From: Nitrospira sp.
Lineage (GTDB): Bacteria > Nitrospirota > Thermodesulfovibrionia > Thermodesulfovibrionales > Dissulfurispiraceae
Length of the DNA stretch: 64,000 nt
Direction: 5' to 3'
Assembly (NCBI GenBank): GCA_002634385.1
Contig: NSJL01000002.1
Span: 1 to 64,000, forward strand
In this document: one piece after another, positions 48,802 through 56,713 of the stretch
Layout of the letters: each line of letters begins with the position of its first letter
Numbering within the stretch: position 1 is the first letter of the stretch
Position numbers and translations under genes: made by a program
Notes under the pieces: model-generated
Database searches by the model: none
Told to the model about the DNA's origin: nothing
The model's input: the letters and a program-made list of their open reading frames with translations, nothing else

Positions 48802-49167
48802 ATGACCGAAGAACGCAGAACCGCCGAGGACATCAGGCTTGCCGATAATGCGGCCCATCGGGTCTTCTGGAAAAAATGGGGGCCCTACCTGAGCGAGCGC
48901 CAGTGGGGGACGGTCCGTGAAGACTACAGCGAAGACGGCGGCGCCCGGGACTACTTCCCCCACGCCCGCTCGCGCGTCTACCGGTGGGACGAGGACGGGC
49001 TCGGCGGCATATCCAACATCTACCAGAACCTCTGCTTTGCGCTCGCCCTCTGGAACAGCAACGACCCCTTTCTGAAAGAGCGGCTCTTCGGCCTCAGCAA
49101 CACGGAAGGCGACCGCGGGGAGGACGTGAAAGAGCTCTACTAGTACCTCGCCAACACCCCCACGCAC
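48802..49167 (+). pseudogene. GH63-type glucosidase, 5' fragment with internal stop
   Basis: The frame begins [20 protein letters not shown] and continues [20 protein letters not shown], then [20 protein letters not shown] and [20 protein letters not shown]. This is the start of the large bacterial GH63-type glycosidases of about 900 residues. A TAG at 49141-49143 replaces a Tyr codon (LY-stop-YLANTPTH), and similarity ends at 49167. About 85 percent of the gene is missing. It lies near the functional GH15 gene but shows no link to it. Confidence 0.75.
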
Positions 49168-49320
49168 GTTATCAGTACCAACAAACAGCAAGCGTCCATT
49201 GACGATCTGGTGCATCGATTCATTGACCATCTCAACAGCCTTTCTGATTATGAGGTCTTGCATACTGCCGGCATCTTTTCCCGTCACTTTTGCCTACTTG
49301 CTTAGATCGAAAGTCTTCAA

Positions 49321-50190
49321 TCAGACCCTTACTCCCTCCCATTCTGTTATAAAGTCATCGATGTATGCCGCCACCGCGTCGGGACGATCCTCCTGCACCC
49401 AATGACCTGCCCGCTCAATGAATTCCAGGCGTACCGGCCCTTTGATCGCTTTTTTTAAGCGCACTGCGGCCTCCTTTGGCATCCACGCGTCATTGAGAGC
49501 CCAGCAGACCATAGTGGGGCAGATGATCCTGGAATAATCAATACTCATTGTTTCCTCGTTGGAGGGCTCCGAACAGGCCTTGATCAGGGATTTGAAGCCG
49601 GTAAGTCCCGGTCCACGCCCCCAGAACCGGAGATAGTTTTGTTTGATGTTCTGATCGGTGAAGGCGGCTTTCTCGTAGCTCCCCGTTCGCAGTAATCCCG
49701 GGAAAGACGCTGCCGCCTGACCGAAAGCCATTTTCAGTGTTTCTTCCGAAGCGCCTGCCAATGTACTGAGCGCTTCCACTTCCAGGACGGGCCAGTAGTC
49801 GAAGCTTACCGGATTGATGAGGATGAGCCGGCTCAGGTAGTCGCAGTACTTCGAAGCGAAGACCTGAGCTGCGCCCCCGCCGTGGTCGTGACCAATGAGG
49901 ATAACCTCTCCCTTCAGCCCCAGCCCCTCGATGACCCCCTTTATCGCCTCGGCCTGATTGTGAAGTGTATACTTCACTTCATCAATCGGCATGTCGGATT
50001 GACCGTATCCGATCATATCCATGGCATGAGTCCGGTAGCTGTCCTTTAAATGATTTTGAACGTGTCTCCACAGACGCGCATTTGTCGGAATGCCGTGCAC
50101 CATCAACAAAGCAGGACCTTTGTCACCAACGCTCTCCACATGAATAGCGATCTCTTTTACTGAGACCTTTACTCCTACCTTTTGCTCCAT
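49321..50190 (-). CDS. Alpha/beta hydrolase with Asp nucleophile
   Basis: 289 residues. Oxyanion loop LLMVHGIPTNARLWRHV, nucleophile elbow LIGHDHGGGAAQVFAS (Asp in place of Ser) and final histidine EFIERAGHWVQEDRPDAVAA. The Asp nucleophile with GHDxGGG places it with haloalkane-dehalogenase and epoxide-hydrolase relatives; the substrate is unknown. The ATG at 50190 has AAGGAGGG 5 bases upstream. It is paralogous to the plus-strand hydrolase at 50978, which shares HGIPTxxxLWRHV. An ABM-like gene follows upstream on the same strand. Confidence 0.85.
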   Translation of the reverse strand: MEQKVGVKVSVKEIAIHVESVGDKGPALLMVHGIPTNARLWRHVQNHLKDSYRTHAMDMIGYGQSDMPIDEVKYTLHNQAEAIKGVIEGLGLKGEVILIGHDHGGGAAQVFASKYCDYLSRLILINPVSFDYWPVLEVEALSTLAGASEETLKMAFGQAAASFPGLLRTGSYEKAAFTDQNIKQNYLRFWGRGPGLTGFKSLIKACSEPSNEETMSIDYSRIICPTMVCWALNDAWMPKEAAVRLKKAIKGPVRLEFIERAGHWVQEDRPDAVAAYIDDFITEWEGVRV

Positions 50191-50236
50191 GGGTTCCCTC
50201 CTTATAGGGAAATGGTTGTTACGTTGCGCACGGGGA

Positions 50237-50518
50237 TCAAACCGTTTCGTAGAGAAGGATATCCGGAGCATCCTGCAGCAGCGGCTCCAGGGCTTTCACT
50301 ACCTCTTTGGTGAACAGGTCGGAACCGAGATAGCCCTTTGCATGCTCCACGGTGTCAAAGCCATGCGCTACCTGGACGTCCTCCTCGCGCACAAGCAGTT
50401 CCTTCGACGCGGCGCCCGGGACTTCCTGCAGAAAGCGTTGCTTGTACTTGTTGTAAACGGCCGCGGCTGCGGTACGGTCACCGGCGGCGATTCTCATGGT
50501 AATCTGAAGGTTCACCAT
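50237..50518 (-). CDS. Antibiotic biosynthesis monooxygenase-like small protein
   Basis: 93 residues with a ferredoxin-like alpha/beta pattern: VNLQITMRIAAGDRTAAAAV, a central helix and GFDTVEHAKGYLGSDLFTKE, ending VVKALEPLLQ. This matches the dimeric ABM-like fold used by small cofactor-free monooxygenases and by many proteins without known reaction. It sits 46 bases upstream of the hydrolase on the same strand, so the two are likely co-transcribed. Reaction unknown. Confidence 0.6.
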   Translation of the reverse strand: MVNLQITMRIAAGDRTAAAAVYNKYKQRFLQEVPGAASKELLVREEDVQVAHGFDTVEHAKGYLGSDLFTKEVVKALEPLLQDAPDILLYETV

Positions 50519-50667
50519 CTTTTCTTTCTCCTTTACTATTCAGGGTTACCGGCACAACGACCGGCCAATTGAGAATAACAAAGTACAATAAAGTATAATA
50601 ATGACTCCCTTTCAAAGAGAAATTCTTTTTTCACATGTCATTCATTGTTATATGCTATAAATAAAGA

Positions 50668-50754
50668 ATGGATCTGAGTCAGCTCCTCTTTGCCGTAGCA
50701 GTAGCCAAAACCGGCTCTTTCAGCAGGAGTGCCAGACCGTCTTGCCCGGTATAG
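50668..50754 (+). pseudogene. LysR-family regulator, N-terminal stub
   Basis: An ATG at 50668 opens MDLSQLLFAVAVAKTGSFSR followed by SARPSCPV and a stop. This is the first half of a LysR helix-turn-helix, cut before the recognition helix. The rest of the gene is gone, and the next hydrolase gene begins about 220 bases downstream. The stub probably marks a regulator that once controlled the hydrolase cluster. Confidence 0.7.
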
Positions 50755-50977
50755 TTGCCCTTCCTGTTTTTTGCTATACTTTAGAAAAGAGAGATACCTC
50801 CCGGTCCTCCGTTCCATTCCCCTTGTGATGAGAAGGCATTCGGTCGGTAAGGCCTCTTCTCAAAGTAATAACCCGGAATACACCCCGTCGACCGGGGAGC
50901 GAACGACTTTTGATACTCTTCCGGACTGCCTGTTCAGAACCGGAATGCCTGAGGCAATCAGGGAACAGAGGTGGCAT

Positions 50978-51799
50978 ATGGAGAGAAAAGTTTTGGAAGT
51001 CAAAGGGATACGGATGAGTTGGGAAGAGCACGGCGAAGGGCTCCCGGTCATTTATCTGCACGGCATTCCGACTTCTCCCGGCCTTTGGCGTCATGTCGTC
51101 CCCTCCGTCGCCGCCACCCGCGCCCTTGCCTGGGAGATGGTCGGATATGGGGGGTCCATTCCCGAAGGCAAAGGGCGTGATATCTCTGTCCGGAGCCAGG
51201 CCGATTACCTGGTATCCTGGATGCAGGCAGCCGGGGTGGAGAGAGCGCTCCTGGTCGGACATGATCTGGGGGGCGGGGTGGCACAGATCGTGGTGGTGCG
51301 CTACCCCGAACGGGTGCTGGGGCTGGTGCTGATGAACGCCGTCTGTTACGACTCCTGGCCGATACCGGAGGTCAAAGTGATGCAAACAGCGGGCATGCTG
51401 ATGGAAAGGCTGCCCGAAAAGGCCTTTTCTTTCATCTTCCGCCAATTCCTCAGTCAGGGGCATGACCGTCCGGGGCGAGCGGAAGAATCACTAGCGGTGC
51501 ACTGGCCCTATTATGCCGCAGCCGGAGGAGCTTCAGCCTTTATCAGGCAGATACGCTCCCTCGACGTACGGGATACCCTTTCCATCAGCGATCAACTGTC
51601 GCACGTGAAAATTCCGGCCCGGCTCGTCTGGGGTGCCGCCGACCGTTTCCAGAAGATCGGGTACGGCTATCGTTTGGCGCATGATCTGCGCGCACCGCTG
51701 GAGCGGATCGAGGAGGGAAAGCACTTCGTTCCCGAGGATCACCCCGAGAGGGTGGCGCAGAATATCAATATGCTCCTGGAACAACTTCGGAGCGTCTGA
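50978..51799 (+). CDS. Alpha/beta hydrolase with Asp nucleophile, second copy
   Basis: 273 residues. Oxyanion loop VIYLHGIPTSPGLWRHVVPS, nucleophile elbow LLVGHDLGGGVAQIVVVRYP (Asp nucleophile) and final histidine RIEEGKHFVPEDHPERVAQN. The ATG at 50978 is chosen for its AGAGGTGG site and because similarity to the minus-strand paralogue begins there; the frame is open further upstream through the LysR stub. Haloalkane-dehalogenase/epoxide-hydrolase relative of unknown substrate. It is divergently arranged with the paralogue at 49321. Confidence 0.85.
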   Translation: MERKVLEVKGIRMSWEEHGEGLPVIYLHGIPTSPGLWRHVVPSVAATRALAWEMVGYGGSIPEGKGRDISVRSQADYLVSWMQAAGVERALLVGHDLGGGVAQIVVVRYPERVLGLVLMNAVCYDSWPIPEVKVMQTAGMLMERLPEKAFSFIFRQFLSQGHDRPGRAEESLAVHWPYYAAAGGASAFIRQIRSLDVRDTLSISDQLSHVKIPARLVWGAADRFQKIGYGYRLAHDLRAPLERIEEGKHFVPEDHPERVAQNINMLLEQLRSV

Positions 51800-51970
51800 T
51801 TCCGACGACCGGCAGCCCTGTGGCGGCCGGTGCGGTATCCGCTGGGCATTTATTTGACTGTAAAATGCTTTTCTGTTAGCTTTTGCTTATACGATAAAAG
51901 CAGTCGTATGGGGGCTCCGGATGGGGGACAGTAGCTTGAAACGTGAGTGAGCACCGTAAGGAGGTTTCAG

Positions 51971-52423
51971 ATGAAGAGATATCCCATGACGTTGGTTTTA
52001 CTACTCAGTCTCATGTTTATTGCAGTCGTTGCCTGGGCTGCGGGTGAACAAACGATCAATTTGAAAGAGGGGCCTGATGGCAAGGGAGCGAAAGGGAGTG
52101 CGGTTATCAAGGATGTAGAGGGTACGGCCCGCGGTGCAGAGCAAAAAGAGATCACCATCAGCGCATCGGGCTTGCAACCAGATTCCGTCTATACGGTCTG
52201 GTTTGTAAACGAGAAACCGAAGATGGATATGGCAGGGGTGGGTACAGGGGATTTTTCGTTCAAAAGTGATAGTCAAGGGCGGGGCAGCTATACGGCAAGC
52301 GTCCCCGCTTCGGAACTGCAGAAGTGGAGTCTCCTGGAGGTTGCCCTTCATCCCGATGGCAATCCGAAAAACATGGACAACATCAAAATAGCGCTCAAGG
52401 CTGACCTCAAGCAGCCGGGCTGA
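51971..52423 (+). CDS. Exported single-domain protein
   Basis: 150 residues. Signal peptide (MTLVLLLSLMFIAVVAWAAG), then a beta-rich domain with EITISASGLQPDSVYTVWFV, FKSDSQGRGSYTASVPASEL and LLEVALHPDGNPKNMDNIKI. The pattern resembles CHRD/anti-sigma-type extracellular domains, but I cannot name a family. AGGAGGTTTCAG directly precedes the ATG at 51971; an earlier GTG lacks a site. Stand-alone gene with its own terminator. It is probably periplasmic. Confidence 0.65.
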   Translation: MKRYPMTLVLLLSLMFIAVVAWAAGEQTINLKEGPDGKGAKGSAVIKDVEGTARGAEQKEITISASGLQPDSVYTVWFVNEKPKMDMAGVGTGDFSFKSDSQGRGSYTASVPASELQKWSLLEVALHPDGNPKNMDNIKIALKADLKQPG

Positions 52424-52515
52424 TACGCTTGTTCACCACGATGAGATAGAAAAATTTTGATTGGTATCGTGTCCCCATCCGGAGCCGTTCACTTCAATAA
52501 ACGGGCGATTCAATG

Positions 52516-52552
52516 ACAGGAGGCGGTCTGGGGTTCCCTGACCGCCTCCTGT
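52516..52552 (+). terminator. Intrinsic terminator
   Basis: ACAGGAGGCGGTC / GACCGCCTCCTGT, a perfect 13-bp stem with an 11-base loop, followed by TGCTGTTT. It ends the transcript of the exported protein gene about 95 bases upstream. Confidence 0.8.
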
Positions 52553-52621
52553 TGCTGTTTCACGTCACTTTCAGCTACTCAGAATCTATTCTCCTATGGG
52601 GAAATTGTACTATACTATCGG

Positions 52622-53200
52622 ATGGAAGTCGTTACACTGATCGAAAAGTACTACGCCCCCGGCTCGAAAGCATACCACTTTCTGATCCATCACGGCAGGA
52701 TGGTGGCCGCAAAGGCGCTTCAGGTCGCCGGGAGGCTCAATGGGAAGTGCCCGGCCAGCACGTTTCCGGATAGTACGTTCATCGAGGAGGCATCCCTTCT
52801 CCACGACATCGGGATCTATCTCACCCATGCTCCTGAAATCGGCTGCTTCGGTCCCCACCCCTACATCGTCCACGGCTTTCTGGGGAGGGAGATCCTGGAG
52901 AGGGAGGGGCTCCCGGAGCATGCGCTGGTTTGTGAGCGCCATGTGGGCATGGGCCTGACCGTCGTGGATATCGAAGCCAATGGGTTCCCCCTTCCCCTGA
53001 GGGACATGACCCCCCACACCCTCGAAGAAAAGATCATCTGTTTTGCGGACAAGTTCTATTCGAAATATGAGAAAACCCTGCTCCAGGAAAAGCCGGTTGC
53101 AGAGGTGCGGAAGACGATCGCTCGTTATGGAGAAGACAAGCTGAAGCGGTTCGATGAATGGATGAGGTTCTTCGGGGAGCCGGAGCATAATGATAAGTGA
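52622..53200 (+). CDS. HD-domain hydrolase
   Basis: 192 residues. HD-type metal motifs: YHFLIHHGRMVAAKALQVA (first His), EEASLLHDIGIYLTHAPE (the HD pair) and later CERHVGMGLTVVDIEANGFP, ending IICFADKFYSKYEKTLLQEK. It resembles small HD phosphohydrolases of the HDIG/HDOD-adjacent type; substrate unknown. There is no ribosome site before the ATG. A TATACT hexamer ends 5 bases upstream, so the mRNA could be leaderless, although no good -35 box is present. Confidence 0.8.
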   Translation: MEVVTLIEKYYAPGSKAYHFLIHHGRMVAAKALQVAGRLNGKCPASTFPDSTFIEEASLLHDIGIYLTHAPEIGCFGPHPYIVHGFLGREILEREGLPEHALVCERHVGMGLTVVDIEANGFPLPLRDMTPHTLEEKIICFADKFYSKYEKTLLQEKPVAEVRKTIARYGEDKLKRFDEWMRFFGEPEHNDK

Positions 53201-53202
53201 GA

Positions 53203-53230
53203 GGAAAGAAGGGTGAAGAGTGAGGGGTGA
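53203..53230 (+). repeat. Short heptad array (AGGGTGA type)
   Basis: Units AGGGTGA, AGAGTGA and GGGGTGA (53210-53230), with a degenerate unit before them, in the gap between the HD gene and the DUF362 gene. It shows that the repeat family extends beyond the accessory island. Confidence 0.65.
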
Positions 53231-53282
53231 AATAAGAGATAATAAGGCAAGATGAAATCAGGAGAGATCTTTTAGGAGTGGT

Positions 53283-54395
53283 ATGACAAAGGTATACTGT
53301 AAAAAGGCGTCCTACGATTACGCTGTTATCAAACCGGTCGTTTTCGAGATGATGGACCTCCATTGCGCCGGGAGGATCCGTGCGGGAAGCCGTGTGCTCA
53401 TCAAGCCCAATCTCCTTGCCCCCGCCCCGCCCGACAAGGCCATTGTCACCCACCCCCTGATCGTAAAGGCTGCTGCGGAGTATGCCCTGGAGAGAGGAGC
53501 CCGCGTGCAGGTCTCGGACAGCCAGGCCATGGGGACCTTCGAAAGGGTGCTGAAGGAGAGCGGGATAAAAGAGGCGCTCCGGGGCCTGGACGTGGAGTGG
53601 AGGGAGCTGAACACCTCGGTCGCCATCGATATCGGGGAGCCCTTCAACAGGATCGAAATCGCCCGTGATGTCATGGAAGCGGATGTGGTGATCAACCTGC
53701 CGAAGCTGAAGACCCACGCGCAGATGCTCCTGACTCTGGGGATCAAAAACCTCTTCGGCTGCATCGTGGGCCTGAAGAAGCCGGAATGGCACTTCAGGAC
53801 AGGGGTAAACCGGGAGATGTTCGCTCAACTGCTCGTGCGTATCCATAAGGCGGTCAATCCCGCGGTCACCCTCCTCGACGGCATTCTGGCGATGGAGGGC
53901 GAGGGTCCGGGACGGAGCGGCGTTCCCCGAGAAGTCGGGGTGATCATGGGCAGCAGCGACGCCGTTGCGCTGGACGTTACCGTCTGCAGGATGCTCGGAC
54001 TGGACCCGTTCAGCGTATTTACCAATGAGGCGGCGAAGGACCTGGGGTATCTGCCGGAGGAGATTGAGGTGAAGGGAGAGCTGCCGGAAATCCGCGGATA
54101 CCGGTTTCCCGAAATCGTCCCCCTCGTCTTCGGCCCGAAGGCGCTCCACGGCTTCATGCGGAGATACCTCGTCCAGAGGCCGGTACAGGACGATGCGCTC
54201 TGCAGGCTCTGCGGCGAATGCTGGAAGTACTGCCCGGCCCGGGCCATCACCCGGGACCGGCAAAAGCTTGCTTTCGATTACGAGAAATGCATCCGCTGCT
54301 ACTGCTGCATCGAGGTGTGTCCCCATGCCGCATTGCGGACAGAGGAGCCCCTGCCGGGAAGGCTCTTCAAGAGGCTGAAGAGGGACTCCTTTTAA
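53283..54395 (+). CDS. DUF362 protein with C-terminal double [4Fe-4S] ferredoxin domain
   Basis: 370 residues. DUF362 part (VLIKPNLLAPAPPDKAIVTH, VINLPKLKTHAQMLLTLGIK, LLDGILAMEGEGPGRSG), then a ferredoxin domain with CRLCGECWKYCP and CIRCYCCIEVCP near the end. DUF362-ferredoxin proteins are common in anaerobes and probably serve as flavin- or iron-sulfur redox enzymes; the reaction is not settled. AGGAGTGGT precedes the ATG. Convergent with thiC; two hairpins lie between them. Confidence 0.88.
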   Translation: MTKVYCKKASYDYAVIKPVVFEMMDLHCAGRIRAGSRVLIKPNLLAPAPPDKAIVTHPLIVKAAAEYALERGARVQVSDSQAMGTFERVLKESGIKEALRGLDVEWRELNTSVAIDIGEPFNRIEIARDVMEADVVINLPKLKTHAQMLLTLGIKNLFGCIVGLKKPEWHFRTGVNREMFAQLLVRIHKAVNPAVTLLDGILAMEGEGPGRSGVPREVGVIMGSSDAVALDVTVCRMLGLDPFSVFTNEAAKDLGYLPEEIEVKGELPEIRGYRFPEIVPLVFGPKALHGFMRRYLVQRPVQDDALCRLCGECWKYCPARAITRDRQKLAFDYEKCIRCYCCIEVCPHAALRTEEPLPGRLFKRLKRDSF

Positions 54396-54407
54396 AATCC
54401 CTCCGCA

Positions 54408-54454
54408 CCTCCCTTTTCCAAAGGGAGGGATACCCCTCTTTAGGAAAAGAGGGG
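54408..54454. terminator. Two hairpins between convergent genes
   Basis: CCTCCCTTT / AAAGGGAGG (54408-54428, 9-bp stem, 3-base loop) and CCCCTCTTT / AAAGAGGGG (54433-54454, 9-bp stem, 4-base loop). Each arm carries its own A/T run, so they may terminate from both sides. They are members of the same C-rich hairpin family as at 17.2 and 20.0 kb. Confidence 0.6.
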
Positions 54455-54500
54455 CGAGGGGAGATTTTCCCACTTCCAAATTCCCACTTCTCCCTCTGTT

Positions 54501-55784
54501 TTATTTCCCCTGCAGCGCCCGCTCCACCGTCTTGATGGCGCAGAACTCCCCGCACATGCTGCAGACCTCTTTCTCGGTGGGCGGCACCTGGCCCCTCCAC
54601 TCCCTTACTCTCTCGGGGTTGAAGCTCATGGAGATCTGTCCCTCCCAGTCGAGGTTCTTCCGGTACTGCGCCATCTTCCGGTCTCTTTCCATCGCGCCAG
54701 GGACTCCCTTCGCGATATCCGCGGCATGGGCCGCGATCTTGGAGGCGATGACACCCTCGCGGACATCCTCGATGTTCGGCAGGCGGATATGCTCCGCCGG
54801 GGTGACGTAACAGAGGAAATCCGCGCCAGCCGCACCGGCGATGGCGCCCCCGATGGCCGCTGCGATGTGGTCGTATCCCATTGCAACATCCGTCACCAGG
54901 GGGCCCAGCACGTAGAAAGGGGCACCCTTGCAGATCTCCTTCTGCATCTTGATATTCAGCTCCACCTGGTTCAGCGGCACGTGGCCGGGCCCCTCGATGA
55001 TGGTCTGGACCCCTGCTTCGAGCGCCCTGTCCCGCAGATCGCCCAGGGTGAGCAGTTCCTCCAACTGGCTCCTGTCCGTTGCATCGGCGAGACATCCCGG
55101 CCTGAAGCCGTCCCCGAGGCTCAGGGTCAGGTCGTATTTCCTTGCCATTTCCAGGAGCCTGTCGTACTCTTCGTAGAGGGGATTTTCCCTGTCATTGTAG
55201 ATCATCCATTCGAGGAGAAAGGCCCCTCCCCTGCTCACCACGTCGAGGATTCGCCTGTCCTCCCGCAGACGCGCGATCGCTTTTTGGGTGATACCGCAAT
55301 GCACGGTCACGAAATCCACTCCGTCCTGCGCGTGGGCCTCGATCACCTCAAAGAGATCTTCGGGGTCCATCTTCGCAATATGTCCGTGCTTTTCGGCAGT
55401 CTTCACGATCGTTTCATAGATGGGGACCGTCCCCACCGCGACCGGGGACTTCCTCATCAGGGTGTTCCGCAGGTCCCGTATGGCCCCGCCGGTGGAAAGG
55501 TCCATGACCGCATCCGCGCCGTGCTTCACCAGCACTTCGAGCTTTTGTATCTCGTCATCGTACGAAATCCTGTCCTTTGAGGTCCCGATATTCGCATTGA
55601 TCTTGGTGCTCAGCCCCTTCCCGATCCCCAGCGGTCTGATGTCGTGAAGGACATTTCTCGCAATGACGCTCACCCCTTCGGCAATATCCGCCGCGAGACG
55701 TTCGGGAGAGACCCTCTCCGCGGAAGCCACCTCCCTCATTTCCTCCGTGATAATCCCCTTCCTTGCCTGTTCTATCCGTGTCAT
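54501..55784 (-). CDS. thiC: Phosphomethylpyrimidine synthase
   Basis: 427 residues. Starts TRIEQARKGIITEEMREVAS, with TKINANIGTSKDRISYDDEI, DFVTVHCGITQKAIARLRED, GPGHVPLNQVELNIKMQKEI and the C-terminal cluster-binding motif EVCSMCGEFCAIKTVERAL. A radical-SAM enzyme converting aminoimidazole ribotide to the thiamine pyrimidine. The ATG at 55784 is chosen: GGAGAG lies 7 bases upstream, and the longer frame would start with a TTG inside the MITE-like repeat. It is the last gene of the thi operon. Confidence 0.95.
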   Translation of the reverse strand: MTRIEQARKGIITEEMREVASAERVSPERLAADIAEGVSVIARNVLHDIRPLGIGKGLSTKINANIGTSKDRISYDDEIQKLEVLVKHGADAVMDLSTGGAIRDLRNTLMRKSPVAVGTVPIYETIVKTAEKHGHIAKMDPEDLFEVIEAHAQDGVDFVTVHCGITQKAIARLREDRRILDVVSRGGAFLLEWMIYNDRENPLYEEYDRLLEMARKYDLTLSLGDGFRPGCLADATDRSQLEELLTLGDLRDRALEAGVQTIIEGPGHVPLNQVELNIKMQKEICKGAPFYVLGPLVTDVAMGYDHIAAAIGGAIAGAAGADFLCYVTPAEHIRLPNIEDVREGVIASKIAAHAADIAKGVPGAMERDRKMAQYRKNLDWEGQISMSFNPERVREWRGQVPPTEKEVCSMCGEFCAIKTVERALQGK

Positions 55785-55804
55785 CTCTTTTCTCTCCATA
55801 GTTT

Positions 55805-55985
55805 TAGGGTGTGTATGCAAACTCTCATCTGCTGCGACCGGCTGCAGAGCCCCCGGATCTTCGTTCTCCCGGGCACATCGTCCTCAACGGAGCGCTGCTC
55901 CGCCTCCGGGCGTTGTACCCATAACGCCTTGCCCAGGAACTCTTCGCTCGGTCTCGCTACGAAGACAGTCTGCATACACACCCTA
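55805..55985. mobile_element. MITE-like element, 181 bp, with 15-bp terminal inverted repeats
   Basis: TAGGGTGTGTATGCA (55805-55819) and TGCATACACACCCTA (55971-55985) are exact inverted repeats at the ends of an otherwise non-coding unit. The ends begin and finish with TA, which fits elements that duplicate a TA target. Its right end overlaps the end of thiE and supplies the last nine codons or so and the stop of that gene; the left end sits just upstream of the thiC ribosome site. A degenerate copy of the right end is at 15572. Confidence 0.65.
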
Positions 55986-56586
55986 GGTATTTTTCTGCGG
56001 CTTTCTTCGGGTCGGCCTCTGCCAGAATCCCGCTTATCAGTGCCACACCATGTGCCCCCGCCTCCCGCACTTCCGGACAGTGGTGCAATTTTATACCTCC
56101 CAACCCGAAAATCGGGAGGTTTACCTCAGCCCGCGCTTTCTTCAGCGCCTCCACCCCCACCGGTTCTCCGTAACGGAGCTTCGCGGGGGTCGGATAGAGG
56201 GGTCCGAAGGTGATGAAGTCCGCCCCTCCCCTCTCCGCCTCCAGGGCCTCTTCCCGTGAATGGGTTGAAACCCCTATGAGCAGCCTGTCTCCGACCGCTT
56301 TTCTGACCGCATGGCCAGGAAGGCTCGCCTGACCGAGGTGCACTCCGTCGGCCCCGACACAGAGGGCGATATCGAAGCGGTCATTGATAAAAAGCCGTGC
56401 ACGGTGCCGTGCCGTCAGGGCCCGCATACGGTACGCCAGCACCAGCAACTCCCTCGTGTGCAGTCCCTTCTCCCGCAGTTGCACCGCACGCACGCCGCCT
56501 TCCAGGGCCGCCCCGACGACCTTCAGCATTGCATCCCGGTCGCCGAACAGCGAGCTGTCCGTTATCAGATAAAGGGTAAAATCCAT
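55957..56586 (-). CDS. thiE: Thiamine-phosphate synthase
   Basis: 209 residues. Contains LFINDRFDIALCVGADGVHL and GQASLPG, GVSTHSREEALEAERGGADF, ITFGPLYPTPAKLRYGEPVG and PIFGLGGIKLHHCPEVREAG with the end GAHGVALISGILAEADP. It joins the pyrimidine and thiazole halves. The normal fold ends near AEADPKKAAEKYL; the last residues (CVCRLSS) and the stop come from the MITE-like insertion, which should not hurt catalysis. The ATG at 56586 is chosen over an adjacent TTG. Confidence 0.9.
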   Translation of the reverse strand: MDFTLYLITDSSLFGDRDAMLKVVGAALEGGVRAVQLREKGLHTRELLVLAYRMRALTARHRARLFINDRFDIALCVGADGVHLGQASLPGHAVRKAVGDRLLIGVSTHSREEALEAERGGADFITFGPLYPTPAKLRYGEPVGVEALKKARAEVNLPIFGLGGIKLHHCPEVREAGAHGVALISGILAEADPKKAAEKYLGCVCRLSS

Positions 56587-56610
56587 CAATCACCCAAAGG
56601 CAGAAAAAAA

Positions 56611-56712
56611 CAGGTAAAGGTAAAGGTAGAGGTAGAGGTAGAGAAAAAGACAAAAAACAACTGATTTTATCCTTTTTCCTTGTCTTACTCTTTACCTATA
56701 CCTTTACCTGTC
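56611..56712. repeat. Hexamer array with inverted partner between thiG and thiE
   Basis: GGTAAAGGTAAAGGTAGAGG and two further GGTAGA units (from 56613) face CTCTTTACCTATACCTTTAC (from 56688), the inverted type. The centre is A/T-rich. It would give a long hairpin in the thi operon mRNA directly after the thiG stop. Architecture recalls the heptad arrays, with a 6-base unit. Confidence 0.65.
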
Positions 56713-56713
56713 T

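Noticed and set aside
49168..49320. Possible continuation of the GH63 frame after the amber codon
   Set aside because: The frame stays open after 49167 but similarity to the family ends there; the translated residues match nothing I recognise.
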